Assembly: GCA_018715585.1 (NCBI GenBank)
Contig: DVLH01000167.1
Coordinates: 1-5,733, forward strand
DNA length: 5,733 nucleotides
DNA from: Candidatus Aphodomonas merdavium
Lineage (GTDB): Bacteria > Bacillota > Clostridia > Christensenellales > Aristaeellaceae
Direction of reading: 5' to 3'
Both the position numbers and the translations under genes were made by a program. Of the stretch, positions 1 through 5,733 are shown in pieces (the stretch's first letter is position 1; each line of letters starts with the position of its first letter). The notes beneath the pieces are model-generated. The model was not told where the DNA came from, did no database searches, and saw only the letters and a program-made list of their open reading frames with translations.

Positions 1-1349
1 TCAGCGCGGAGTCAGCGGCGGTGGACGAGCTGGCCGTCAGCTTTGCTCCGCTGCTGGAGCGCGGCGATGCTGAAACGCTCCACAGCGCCATGGTCCAGGC
101 AGGGCGCGAACTGGAAGGGCGTTTGCTTGTCATCGATGCGGACGGCAAAGTGCAGGCCGATACGTACTCGCAGCTCAACGGCATGCGCATGGGCCAACAA
201 GAGGTGACAAGCGTGCTGTCCGGTGCCGTTTCAGGGTATGGTTTTCATCTGCTGGAGGGCGAGCCGGATACGGAAGCGCGCGCGCTGTTTGATTTTTTGC
301 GCAACATGCAGACGGGGCAAACGTGGGTAGGCTATTTTACGGCCGCCTTAATGGGGGAACAGGGGCGGTGGGGCGTGCTGCTGTATTCGACGGACGTGCA
401 GGATATGGTGGATAGTTTGCGCGTCATCCAGGATAAAATGCTCATGTACTTCTTTGGGGCGGCGCTCGCCGTGCTGGTGATGAGCATCGTCTTTACGCGC
501 GTGATCACCAAGCCGATCAAGGCGCTTACAGACGGCATCAAGCGCATGGCTCGGGGGGATCTGAGCGCACGCGTGAAGGTGAGCGGACGGGACGAAATGA
601 CCCGCCTGGCCGAGACGTTCAACCAAATGTCGGAAAAAGTGGAGCACCTCGATACGCTGCGCAACGAGTTTGTCTCCAATGCGTCGCACGAGCTGAAAAC
701 GCCGATGGCGACCATCAAAATCTTGCTGGAATCGATGCTCTATGAGGAGAATATGGATCCCTCCCTACGGCGGGAGTTTATGACGGACATCGACAACGAG
801 CTGGACCGCATGAGCAAAATTGTTACAGATCTTCTCACGCTTGTTCGGGCAGACTCGAAAGATTTTAAACTTGCACGGCAAAACCTGCTCCTGCGGGAAC
901 TGACGGAAGATACGCTGCGGCGGCTTAAACCGTTGGCAGATGCAAAGGAACAGCGCCTGAGTTTTGCCGCCACGGCCGATTGCCCGCTTTTTGCTGATTC
1001 TGTGCGGTTGCAGCAGGCAATCTATAACATCGTAGACAACGCGATCAAATATTCTCCCGCCGGGGAGACGATCCGTGTAACGCTGGAACAGCAGGGCAAA
1101 ATGGCTGTGCTGGAAATTGCGGACCGTGGGCCCGGCATTCCGGAAAAGGACCAGGCACACATCTTTGACCGGTTCTACCGTGTGGACAAGGCGCGCGCGC
1201 GCGCGACGGGCGGCAACGGGTTGGGGCTTTCCATTGCCCATCAGGCAGTGCTGCTGCATGGTGGTAGCTTGACTGTGCGCAGCAAGGAGGGAGAAGGTTC
1301 TACGTTCCGCATGGAGTTGCCGCTTGAGGCGCAAAATGAAGGATCTTAA
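1..1349 (+). CDS. Sensor histidine kinase, WalK/PhoR/MtrB-like, 5' end cut by window edge
   Basis: Membrane sensor kinase of a two-component system; it autophosphorylates on His and passes the phosphate to a response regulator. The reading frame is open back to base 3 with no stop, so the apparent GTG at 21 is probably internal; the first transmembrane helix and true start lie upstream. Numbering from base 21: residues 1-135 are an extracytoplasmic PAS/Cache-like sensor (LLVIDADGKVQADT is typical). About 141-160 is a transmembrane helix, 160-211 a HAMP domain (KPI at 164-166), and 212-278 HisKA with phospho-acceptor H223 in SHELKTP. The HATPase_c domain follows: N box around N336-N340, G1 DRGPG at 368-372, F box FDRFYR, G2 GGNGLGL at 397-403. 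All catalytic motifs are present, so the kinase should be active. It is followed after 39 bases by two GerMN lipoprotein genes, probably in the same operon. The ligand and the cognate regulator cannot be read from this window. Confidence 0.96.
   Translation, partial: SAESAAVDELAVSFAPLLERGDAETLHSAMVQAGRELEGRLLVIDADGKVQADTYSQLNGMRMGQQEVTSVLSGAVSGYGFHLLEGEPDTEARALFDFLRNMQTGQTWVGYFTAALMGEQGRWGVLLYSTDVQDMVDSLRVIQDKMLMYFFGAALAVLVMSIVFTRVITKPIKALTDGIKRMARGDLSARVKVSGRDEMTRLAETFNQMSEKVEHLDTLRNEFVSNASHELKTPMATIKILLESMLYEENMDPSLRREFMTDIDNELDRMSKIVTDLLTLVRADSKDFKLARQNLLLRELTEDTLRRLKPLADAKEQRLSFAATADCPLFADSVRLQQAIYNIVDNAIKYSPAGETIRVTLEQQGKMAVLEIADRGPGIPEKDQAHIFDRFYRVDKARARATGGNGLGLSIAHQAVLLHGGSLTVRSKEGEGSTFRMELPLEAQNEGS
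1191..1205 (+). repeat. (GC)7 dinucleotide run inside the kinase ATP lid
   Basis: Fifteen bases of perfect alternating GC encode the Ala-Arg-Ala-Arg stretch between the F box and G2 box of the kinase, where relatives have a KARSRATGG-like sequence. The protein reading is normal here. Gain or loss of one repeat unit would shift the frame and remove the G2 box. Confidence 0.8.
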
Positions 1350-1375
1350 CGACGAGGCGGGACGGCGGTTTGGCC

Positions 1376-1383
1376 GGGGAGGG
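1376..1383 (+). promoter_or_regulatory. Ribosome binding site setting the GTG start of the first GerMN lipoprotein
   Basis: GGGGAGGG contains a GGAGG core (1378-1382) six bases before the GTG at 1389. An out-of-frame ATG at 1400 would be 17 bases from the core, too far, so the site supports the GTG start. Confidence 0.7.
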
Positions 1384-1388
1384 ACAAC

Positions 1389-2402
1389 GTGACGGGACGA
1401 TGCGCAAAAAAGTGCATATGGCTGGCGCCGCTGCTGGTGGTGGTTTTGCTGCTAGGGGGATGCAGCGAAGATGGGGAGAACGTGCGCGCTACGCCGGCGC
1501 CTCAGGCGGCGAGTACATCCGCATCCCCGGCGGAAATCGCCGTAGGAACGGGCGGATCGCGCATGGAAATGCGCGAAGTTGCGCTGTATTTTCGCATGCA
1601 GGGTGAGAATATGCTGGCGCGCGAGGTGCGCAAGATTTATCTTTCCCGCGATGACCAGCTTGAAAAGGCGATTGTGCGCGCCATTATCGATGGCCCGAGC
1701 GCTAGTTTGCTTGATTTAAGCAGCGTTTTCAATCCGGGCACGCAGGTGCTTAGCACATTTGCAACGGGCTCCATTCTCAATGTCACGCTTAGCCGTGAGT
1801 TCCTTTCCGCGCCGCCGGACGTGCCTGCAAACTGGTACAACTACGCCTACTGGCGCGAAGAAGTGATGATGCGCCGCCGCTTGGCGTTCGCCTCCGTGGT
1901 GCTGGCCGTTACGGACGCTACGGAGTATACGGCCGTGCAGTTCCTCGTGCAGGAACGCAGCGACGACTTGACGGGAAAGCGCATTTTGCGCAAGGAAATC
2001 TTCTTTGACGAGGTGGACGATACGGCCATCCTCGGGCCGATGACGCGTGAGGAAGGGCTGCTTTTAACGCAGTATAACTCTACGCAGGTGATCCTGGAAA
2101 GCGTGCTGGAAAAGGACCTAGAGCGGCTGTACCGCTTTGTCGCCCAGGCGGACGGCGAACGGCCGACGCAGGAAGCGTTTATCCAGGCGTTTTCGGAAGC
2201 GCCACGCGCGTTGATTGCCTTTTCCGCCGCACCGGGCAGCGTTTCGGAGGACGGGAAAACAGCCGTGATGACGGTGGATCTGACTTTTTTGGACGCAAAC
2301 GGGACGCTGGAGATTGAGGACTACCCGCTGCACCTGACGCGGGAGAACGGGCTTTGGAAGATCGGATACGCCACACTCTGGCGGATGATGGAGGCCGATT
2401 GA
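1389..2402 (+). CDS. Lipoprotein with one GerMN domain and NTF2-like C-terminus
   Basis: Predicted surface lipoprotein of 337 residues, unnamed. The signal peptide (about 1-24) has a basic start, a hydrophobic core LLVVVLLL and lipobox LGGC with C25 as the lipidated residue. An Ala/Ser/Pro-rich linker (26-60) follows. Residues about 63-189 match the GerMN pattern: a VALYF strand, a REVRKI segment, a helix with AIIDGP, then NPGTQVLS and an NVTLSREF strand, then VLAVTDATEYTAVQFLVQ, where most family members have a tLtel..v..V.f.vdG ending. Residues about 215-337 (ending in GLWKIGYATLWRM) resemble NTF2/lumazine-binding-like folds in lipoproteins; this is less certain. GerMN domains occur in GerM (spore peptidoglycan and germination) and in LpqB, a modulator of the kinase MtrB. 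The GTG start is chosen for its ribosome binding site and because it yields the whole signal peptide. The gene ends one base into the next gene, so the two are probably translationally coupled. A role in modulating the upstream kinase is inferred. Confidence 0.9.
   Translation: MTGRCAKKCIWLAPLLVVVLLLGGCSEDGENVRATPAPQAASTSASPAEIAVGTGGSRMEMREVALYFRMQGENMLAREVRKIYLSRDDQLEKAIVRAIIDGPSASLLDLSSVFNPGTQVLSTFATGSILNVTLSREFLSAPPDVPANWYNYAYWREEVMMRRRLAFASVVLAVTDATEYTAVQFLVQERSDDLTGKRILRKEIFFDEVDDTAILGPMTREEGLLLTQYNSTQVILESVLEKDLERLYRFVAQADGERPTQEAFIQAFSEAPRALIAFSAAPGSVSEDGKTAVMTVDLTFLDANGTLEIEDYPLHLTRENGLWKIGYATLWRMMEAD
1406..1411 (+). other. A6 tract just after an out-of-frame ATG at 1400
   Basis: Six adenines directly follow ATG CGC at 1400-1405. 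As written, the ATG is out of frame with the lipoprotein. Loss of one A would place it in frame and give a start MRKKCIWLAP, very like the start MRKIWICLLL of the next lipoprotein. It may be a slippage site, a base-call error or coincidence. Confidence 0.45.
2390..2394 (+). promoter_or_regulatory. Ribosome binding site for the triple GerMN lipoprotein
   Basis: GGAGG lies seven bases before ATG 2402, inside the last codons of the preceding gene. It selects ATG 2402 over the in-frame TTG at 2354, which would add 16 residues in front of a complete signal peptide. Confidence 0.85.
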
Positions 2403-3904
2403 TGCGGAAAATATGGATTTGCCTGCTGCTGTGCGCGGTGCTGCTGCTCGGCGGATGCGTCAGCAGCATGCCTGTGGAGTACGACGGGCCGGCCGAGCCG
2501 CTGCCGCAGGTGCGCGAAGGCCCGCAAGCCCCCGTGGGCGATTCACAGTCCGGCCGCACGTTCAGCGCTGTGCTCTACGTGCCGAATGCCGATGGATCGC
2601 AGCTTTCTGCGCAGGTGCGGGAGATCTCCGTCGCACCGGGGGAATCAGAGCCTGAGGTGATCATCCGGGAACTGTTGGACGTCATTTCGCAAAGCAGCTT
2701 TAGCGGCGGGCAACAGCTGCGGCTGGCTTCACTTTCGTTCCCGGTGGAAATCACGGGCGAGCTGGCGACGGTGGATTTAAACACGTCGGCGCGCGTGCTG
2801 GGCATCGAAGCGCTCTTTGCGCTGCGGATGGCGATTACAAACACGTTGACGGAGCTGTCGGACATCAAATACGTCAATACGCTGATCAATGGCTGGGATA
2901 CCGGGCTGGATGTGGCGATGACGCTGCCCGTAGGCGTCATGGCGCGCTATCCCTCCGGCGACGTCGCGGCCTTTTGGAGCCAGGTGGAGGCGCAGCGCCT
3001 GGCGGAACAGGGCGAGCTGCAAAAGACGGCGGCGCTCTATTTTGCCTGCGACGGCGGCGAGATGATGCTGGCGGAGGCCCGCAACATCACGTTTGAATCC
3101 CGCAGCCTCAACGAATATGCGCAAAAGCTGCTCGAGGAGCTTTCCGCCGGTGCGACGCAGCTTTCGGGCGTGCAAGCGCTTGTGCCCCCGGCGGACTATT
3201 TTGAGCGCGACGCCGAGGTGGTGGAAAACCCGGACACCTCCGAGCGAATCGCAGTGCTCTGCTTGCGCGAAGAGGTAGACGATTTCCTTTTGCTGCGTGA
3301 TAGTACGCGCGCGCAGATGCTGATGACAATCTGCTATACGCTGACGGGCTTTTTACCGCGCTTGGATGGCGTGGCGCTTTACATTGGCGGCGAGCTTGTA
3401 CGCGATTTGACGATGCCGGACGGTACGGCCTGGCACGCGGAGGATGGCGTGCTGCGCCGCAAGGAGCTCAGCGCGTTTGTGGCGGACGTTTTGCGCGTAT
3501 ACTATCCCACGGCGGACGGCAGCGGCCTTGCCACGGTGTACCGCCCTGTGGCGCAGCGCTATCGCAACTCCGCACGCGCGCTGTTGCGAGAACTAATGCG
3601 CGACCCGGAGGACGAGGCGCTTGTACCCGCGCTGCCTGCGGGCATTACCGATGCGGATATCATTGGCATTGCAATCAGCGGCGACACGGCGTTGATCAAC
3701 GTTACCCAGGCGTTTGCCGACGCATGCGACGGAATGGACGCGGTTGAAGAGCGCAATATGATCTATGCAATCGTCAATACGATTACGGAATTGCAGGGGG
3801 TCACGCGCGTGCGCTTTTATGTGGATGGCGAGCAGACGGAGCTGGCGGGCCATCTTTTCCTGCCGGGCGAGTTCTTGCGCAACAGCGGCCTCATCCTCGA
3901 ATAA
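2402..3904 (+). CDS. Lipoprotein with three tandem GerMN-like domains
   Basis: Predicted 500-residue surface lipoprotein, unnamed. The signal peptide ends in lipobox LGGC (C19), followed by a Pro/Glu-rich linker to about residue 50. Three GerMN-like repeats can be read by eye. Repeat 1 is about 53-178 (SAVLYVPNADG, then a REIS segment, IIRELLD helix, ATVDLNTSA, and a T.TEL..I..V. ending). Repeat 2 is about 207-335 (KTAALYFACDGG, AEARNIT, AQKLLEELSAG, IAVLCLREE, ALYIGGEL). Repeat 3 is about 357-490 (LRVYYPTADGSG, ALLRELMRDPEDEALVPALPAG, ALINVTQAF, NTITELQGVTRVRFYVDGE). Repeat 3 is the most canonical and ends in V.FYVDGE. The ATG is preceded by GGAGG and overlaps the previous stop by one base, so expression is coupled to the single-GerMN gene. 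GerMN proteins usually have one or two copies, so three in tandem is notable. The domain may bind a cell-wall or kinase partner; the ligand is unknown. Confidence 0.9.
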   Translation: MRKIWICLLLCAVLLLGGCVSSMPVEYDGPAEPLPQVREGPQAPVGDSQSGRTFSAVLYVPNADGSQLSAQVREISVAPGESEPEVIIRELLDVISQSSFSGGQQLRLASLSFPVEITGELATVDLNTSARVLGIEALFALRMAITNTLTELSDIKYVNTLINGWDTGLDVAMTLPVGVMARYPSGDVAAFWSQVEAQRLAEQGELQKTAALYFACDGGEMMLAEARNITFESRSLNEYAQKLLEELSAGATQLSGVQALVPPADYFERDAEVVENPDTSERIAVLCLREEVDDFLLLRDSTRAQMLMTICYTLTGFLPRLDGVALYIGGELVRDLTMPDGTAWHAEDGVLRRKELSAFVADVLRVYYPTADGSGLATVYRPVAQRYRNSARALLRELMRDPEDEALVPALPAGITDADIIGIAISGDTALINVTQAFADACDGMDAVEERNMIYAIVNTITELQGVTRVRFYVDGEQTELAGHLFLPGEFLRNSGLILE

Positions 3905-3910
3905 AATTAC

Positions 3911-3915
3911 AGGAG
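3911..3915 (+). promoter_or_regulatory. Ribosome binding site for the P-type ATPase-like gene
   Basis: AGGAG sits seven bases before ATG 3923, in the 18-base gap after the lipoprotein stop. Good spacing shows the degraded ATPase-like ORF is still equipped for translation and has not simply lost its start. Confidence 0.85.
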
Positions 3916-3922
3916 CAGTGGA

Positions 3923-5017
3923 ATGCAGCGAATCATCCAGTCGGTCGCGCCCATGCGCGACATGTTCTATAAGCGCGCGTGCGCGAAGTTTTTGCAGCAA
4001 CAAAAGGGGCGGGGGGTTGAAATCGACGATGCGGGCACGGTAGAGACGTTGGGTGAAGCGCGTACGGTCGTGCTCGACACAGCGCTTGTGCTCGAAGGGG
4101 ATGAGCGGGTCCGATGTGCATGTGCACCGTTGGCGCCTTGCCCGGCAGAGCGGCTGAAAAAGCAACCCTCGTGGATGATGCTGACGGCAGCGGTGGCGCT
4201 TGGCTGCGCGGAATATGCGCCGTTGGAGCGCTTTGCGCAGGAGATGAGCTTTGCCCCGGAGCGGATGGCGCGTCAATATCCGCTTGTAAAGCGCTTCGCT
4301 TATGACGAAGAGCGCTGCGTTGAGACGACGCTCCATCGGGAAGGGGGAGCGCTGCGAGCCTATACGAAGGGCGCTCCGGCCAGCGTGTTAGCGCTGTGCG
4401 ATGCCGTGCAGGAGGGGAAAGCGCGCGCCCTGACGGATGGCGACCGCGATAGGGCTTTGGATGCGGCTGCATTGATGGAACGGGAGGGGCTGACGGCGCT
4501 CGCGTTTGCCACCAAGACGCTGGCGGATGGTGAAGAGATAGCGGAGAGCGGCATGACATTTCTTGGCATGGTCGCCGTTGGGGATGCGCCAAACGGCGAA
4601 GCGGAGCGGTATGCGCGCACGCTCGGCGCATTGATGCGGCCGGTGCTCATGACCCAGGATTCGCCCCCGGAGGGCCTTTTGCGCGCGACGGGCCTCGTGC
4701 GCCCGCAAGCTGGCATTCTCACCGGCGATGCGATTGCGCTGCTCGACGCGGAAGGGCTGATTGAGGCATGCGATGCTTGCGATGCGTTCATTGCCGCTGA
4801 CGAACGGCAGCGCAAGCGCGTGGCGAGCGCACTGCGAGCCGCGGGGCGTTCAAGCGTGCTCGCCATTGGCGACGCAGCATGCGGCGATGCGTCCGTTTCC
4901 TTTCATGGCGGCGCGGCAAGCGTCTCCATCCAGGGAGGACCGGAAATGCTTGCGAGCCTCTTGCGCGGATGCCGCAGCTTTTTGGAGGAAAATGGCAAAA
5001 TTCCCACGAATAAATAG
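3923..5017 (+). CDS. Soluble pseudo-P-type ATPase: cytoplasmic P/N loop without membrane helices
   Basis: The 364-residue protein matches only the large loop between helices 4 and 5 of P2-type cation ATPases. Residues 29-56 correspond to the approach and phosphorylation strand: VETLG (40-44), then VVLDTALVL, where the Asp (D52) stays but the rest of DKTGTLT is gone. LTAAVALGC..YAPLERFAQE (87-107) and YPLVKRFAYDEER (119-131) match the N domain before KGAP at 149-152. From 189 follow GLTALAFATKTL, MTFLGMVAVGDAP, then MTQD (243-246) for MTGD, LTGDAIALLDAEGL (266-279), DERQRKRVASALRAAG (Q296 at the usual P-domain Lys), and AIGDAACGDAS (314-324) for the TGDGVNDAP hinge. No transmembrane segment is present. 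Ion transport and phosphoenzyme formation are therefore unlikely, though KGAP is kept and nucleotide binding remains possible. Start and spacing are good, and the gene lies 18 bases after the GerMN gene. It could be a decaying remnant, but the ORF is long and intact. Eleven cysteines include CDAC at 283-286. Its cellular role is unknown. Confidence 0.85.
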   Translation: MQRIIQSVAPMRDMFYKRACAKFLQQQKGRGVEIDDAGTVETLGEARTVVLDTALVLEGDERVRCACAPLAPCPAERLKKQPSWMMLTAAVALGCAEYAPLERFAQEMSFAPERMARQYPLVKRFAYDEERCVETTLHREGGALRAYTKGAPASVLALCDAVQEGKARALTDGDRDRALDAAALMEREGLTALAFATKTLADGEEIAESGMTFLGMVAVGDAPNGEAERYARTLGALMRPVLMTQDSPPEGLLRATGLVRPQAGILTGDAIALLDAEGLIEACDACDAFIAADERQRKRVASALRAAGRSSVLAIGDAACGDASVSFHGGAASVSIQGGPEMLASLLRGCRSFLEENGKIPTNK

Positions 5018-5043
5018 CAATCATGTCGGTTTTGCAGGAAATA

Positions 5044-5080
5044 AAACCCGTATGGAGAAAATCTATACGGGTTTATTTTA
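5044..5080 (+). terminator. Rho-independent terminator after the kinase-GerMN-pseudoATPase genes
   Basis: AAACCCGTAT (5044-5053) pairs with ATACGGGTTT (5065-5074). The stem extends inward by a G-T, a G-C and an A-T pair to a GAAAA loop (5057-5061), for 13 pairs in all. It is followed by a T-rich tail to 5080. It starts 27 bases after the ATPase-like stop and separates that transcript from comEC. Confidence 0.85.
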
Positions 5081-5085
5081 ATACG

Positions 5086-5090
5086 AAAGG
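5086..5090 (+). promoter_or_regulatory. Candidate ribosome binding site for comEC
   Basis: AAAGG directly abuts ATG 5091, leaving no spacing for that codon, but lies nine bases before the in-frame ATG at 5100. This favours the second ATG. The site is weaker than those of the upstream genes. Confidence 0.5.
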
Positions 5091-5099
5091 ATGAATCAC

Positions 5100-5733
5100 A
5101 TGTGCACCGGGGAAGGCGTGAACGGAAAGATTGGCTTTCCGGCGCCTTCCTTTTTTCGTGTCCGTCCGCTGTTTACCTCTGTTTGTTGTTTTGCTTTAGG
5201 GATCTGTAGCGCCAAAGCGGCCTGCTTGGATGCATTGCGGCGTGCCATTCCAACCATCCTGGTGGCGGTAATCGCGCTCGTTTGGCTTGTCCATGGCAAC
5301 CGGCGGTTCGCGCTGCTGTGCATTTGTTTCTTTGTGGGTGCGGGCGCATGCGCGCTGCGGCTGATTCCCCCACCAATGCCAAAGGAGAAAGCGTGGCGGA
5401 TTGAGGGTACGATCTGTTCGGAGCCCGGCGTCAACGAGGAAGCTTGCTGGTGCGTTTTGCGAGATGTGACCGTCTGGACGCAGGATGGTCAAGTGCAAAC
5501 GCTTCCCGGCAGGCTTTCGTGCTATTTTGCCGCGGATGGCGCAAGCGGCCTGCGCTACGGCGAACGCGTGCAGGCGCAAGGAAGTAGCTATGCGCCGCGC
5601 GGACAGCGCAACCCGGGCGGGGAAAACGAAATTCTATCTCTGGCGCTTGATGGCGCCTATATGCGTTTCTACGCGTATGATCCGGTCATCGTGGTAAAGC
5701 GGGCGGGATTTTCACTGCGCGGGCTTTCTATCG
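5100..5733 (+). CDS. comEC: ComEC/Rec2 DNA-uptake channel, N-terminal part, cut by right edge
   Basis: ComEC forms the inner-membrane channel that brings single-stranded DNA into the cell during natural transformation; in many anaerobes it is kept with no shown competence. Only the N-terminal 211 residues are here and the frame has no stop to the edge. Numbered from ATG 5100, RPLFTSVCCFALGICSA (22-38) is the characteristic ComEC start, followed by hydrophobic segments about 49-64 and 70-88. Next comes a soluble DUF4131/OB-like domain: RIEGTICSEPG (100-110), RLSCYFA, YGERVQAQGSSYAPRGQRNPGGE (153-175). NPGG (171-174) is a hallmark of this domain. The competence core and the beta-lactamase-like domain would lie downstream. 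Start choice is uncertain: ATG 5091 is also in frame, and GTG 5118 is possible. Every candidate start lies before, or at the edge of, a strong hairpin (5111-5156), so roughly the first 20 residues are less secure than the rest. A terminator upstream separates it from the preceding genes. Confidence 0.88.
   Translation, partial: MCTGEGVNGKIGFPAPSFFRVRPLFTSVCCFALGICSAKAACLDALRRAIPTILVAVIALVWLVHGNRRFALLCICFFVGAGACALRLIPPPMPKEKAWRIEGTICSEPGVNEEACWCVLRDVTVWTQDGQVQTLPGRLSCYFAADGASGLRYGERVQAQGSSYAPRGQRNPGGENEILSLALDGAYMRFYAYDPVIVVKRAGFSLRGLSI
5111..5156 (+). terminator. Terminator-like hairpin with T6 tail inside the comEC 5' end
   Basis: GGAAGGCG (5111-5118) pairs perfectly with CGCCTTCC (5143-5150). 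Inside it CGGAAAG (5123-5129) pairs with CTTTCCG (5135-5141) around the loop ATTGG. A small asymmetric internal loop (5119-5122 against 5142) separates the two stems. TTTTTT (5151-5156) follows at once. The structure satisfies the rules for an intrinsic terminator and lies within codons 4-19 of comEC as annotated. It could act as an attenuator of comEC, as a backup terminator for the upstream operon, or mean that the true comEC start is misplaced. Confidence 0.75.

Noticed and set aside
1370..1606. Overlapping + strand ORF beginning MAGEGQRDGT
   Set aside because: It is the shifted frame of the lipoprotein gene, ends after 78 codons and has no domain; the lipobox and GerMN signature are in the other frame. 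Its ATG at 1400 is discussed as a possible slippage start.
3593..4336. Long antisense ORF of 247 codons
   Set aside because: It lies opposite two well-supported genes, its translation is rich in Arg and His with no recognisable domain, and it is typical of the reverse frame of GC-rich coding DNA.
3933..4631. Antisense ORF of 232 codons opposite the pseudo-ATPase
   Set aside because: Its translation is rich in Pro, Ser, Arg and Ala and low in complexity, with no family signature; it is a shadow of the + strand gene.
3923..5017. Calling this gene a functional cation-transporting P-type ATPase
   Set aside because: No transmembrane segments are present, and DKTGT, TGD and the hinge motif are all altered.
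5018..5090. A promoter for comEC in the short gap
   Set aside because: TTGCAG at 5032 has no -10 box at 16-18 bases, and the AT-rich stretch is explained by the terminator.
5097..5104. Palindrome CACATGTG over the comEC start
   Set aside because: An eight-base palindrome is expected by chance and no second copy was seen nearby.
1..5733. CRISPR array, tRNA, rRNA, transposase or attachment site
   Set aside because: No repeated spacer pattern, structural RNA, inverted-repeat-bounded element or transposase motif was seen; coding is nearly continuous.

Overview
The window (about 60% G+C by eye) looks like chromosomal DNA from a high-GC member of the Clostridia/Bacillota, probably an uncultured anaerobe. 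The signs are lipoproteins with type II lipoboxes, GerMN (spore germination/sporulation) domains, good Shine-Dalgarno sites, Rho-independent terminators, Cys-rich proteins and a comEC gene. This placement is an inference from gene content. No tRNA, rRNA, CRISPR array or mobile element was seen. All genes are on the + strand.

Layout. (1) 1-1349: the 3' part of a membrane sensor histidine kinase, cut by the left edge. (2) 1389-2402: a lipoprotein with one GerMN domain and a C-terminal NTF2-like region. (3) 2402-3904: a second lipoprotein with three successive GerMN-like repeats, overlapping gene 2 by one base (stop and start share an A). (4) 3923-5017: a soluble protein that matches only the large cytoplasmic loop (P and N domains) of a P-type cation ATPase, with no membrane helices and most catalytic motifs degraded. 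(5) 5044-5080: a Rho-independent terminator. (6) From about 5100 to the right edge: the N-terminal part of ComEC/Rec2, the DNA-uptake channel, with a second terminator-like hairpin inside its first codons.

Genes 1-4 run head to tail with gaps of 39, -1 and 18 bases and end at the terminator, so they are probably one operon; a response regulator is expected just upstream but lies outside the window. The arrangement of sensor kinase plus GerMN lipoproteins recalls actinobacterial mtrA-mtrB-lpqB, where the GerMN lipoprotein LpqB modulates the kinase MtrB. It also loosely recalls walR-walK-walH-walI of Bacillota, where extracytoplasmic membrane proteins tune WalK. The inference is that the lipoproteins modulate or report to the kinase in the cell envelope.

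The most unusual element is gene 4. It is an intact, well-initiated ORF that keeps the P-type ATPase loop fold signature (ETLG, KGAP, the first GD of the hinge) but has lost DKTGT, TGD and the P-domain lysine. It is best read as a pseudoenzyme that may bind a nucleotide or a partner, operonic with an envelope-sensing kinase.
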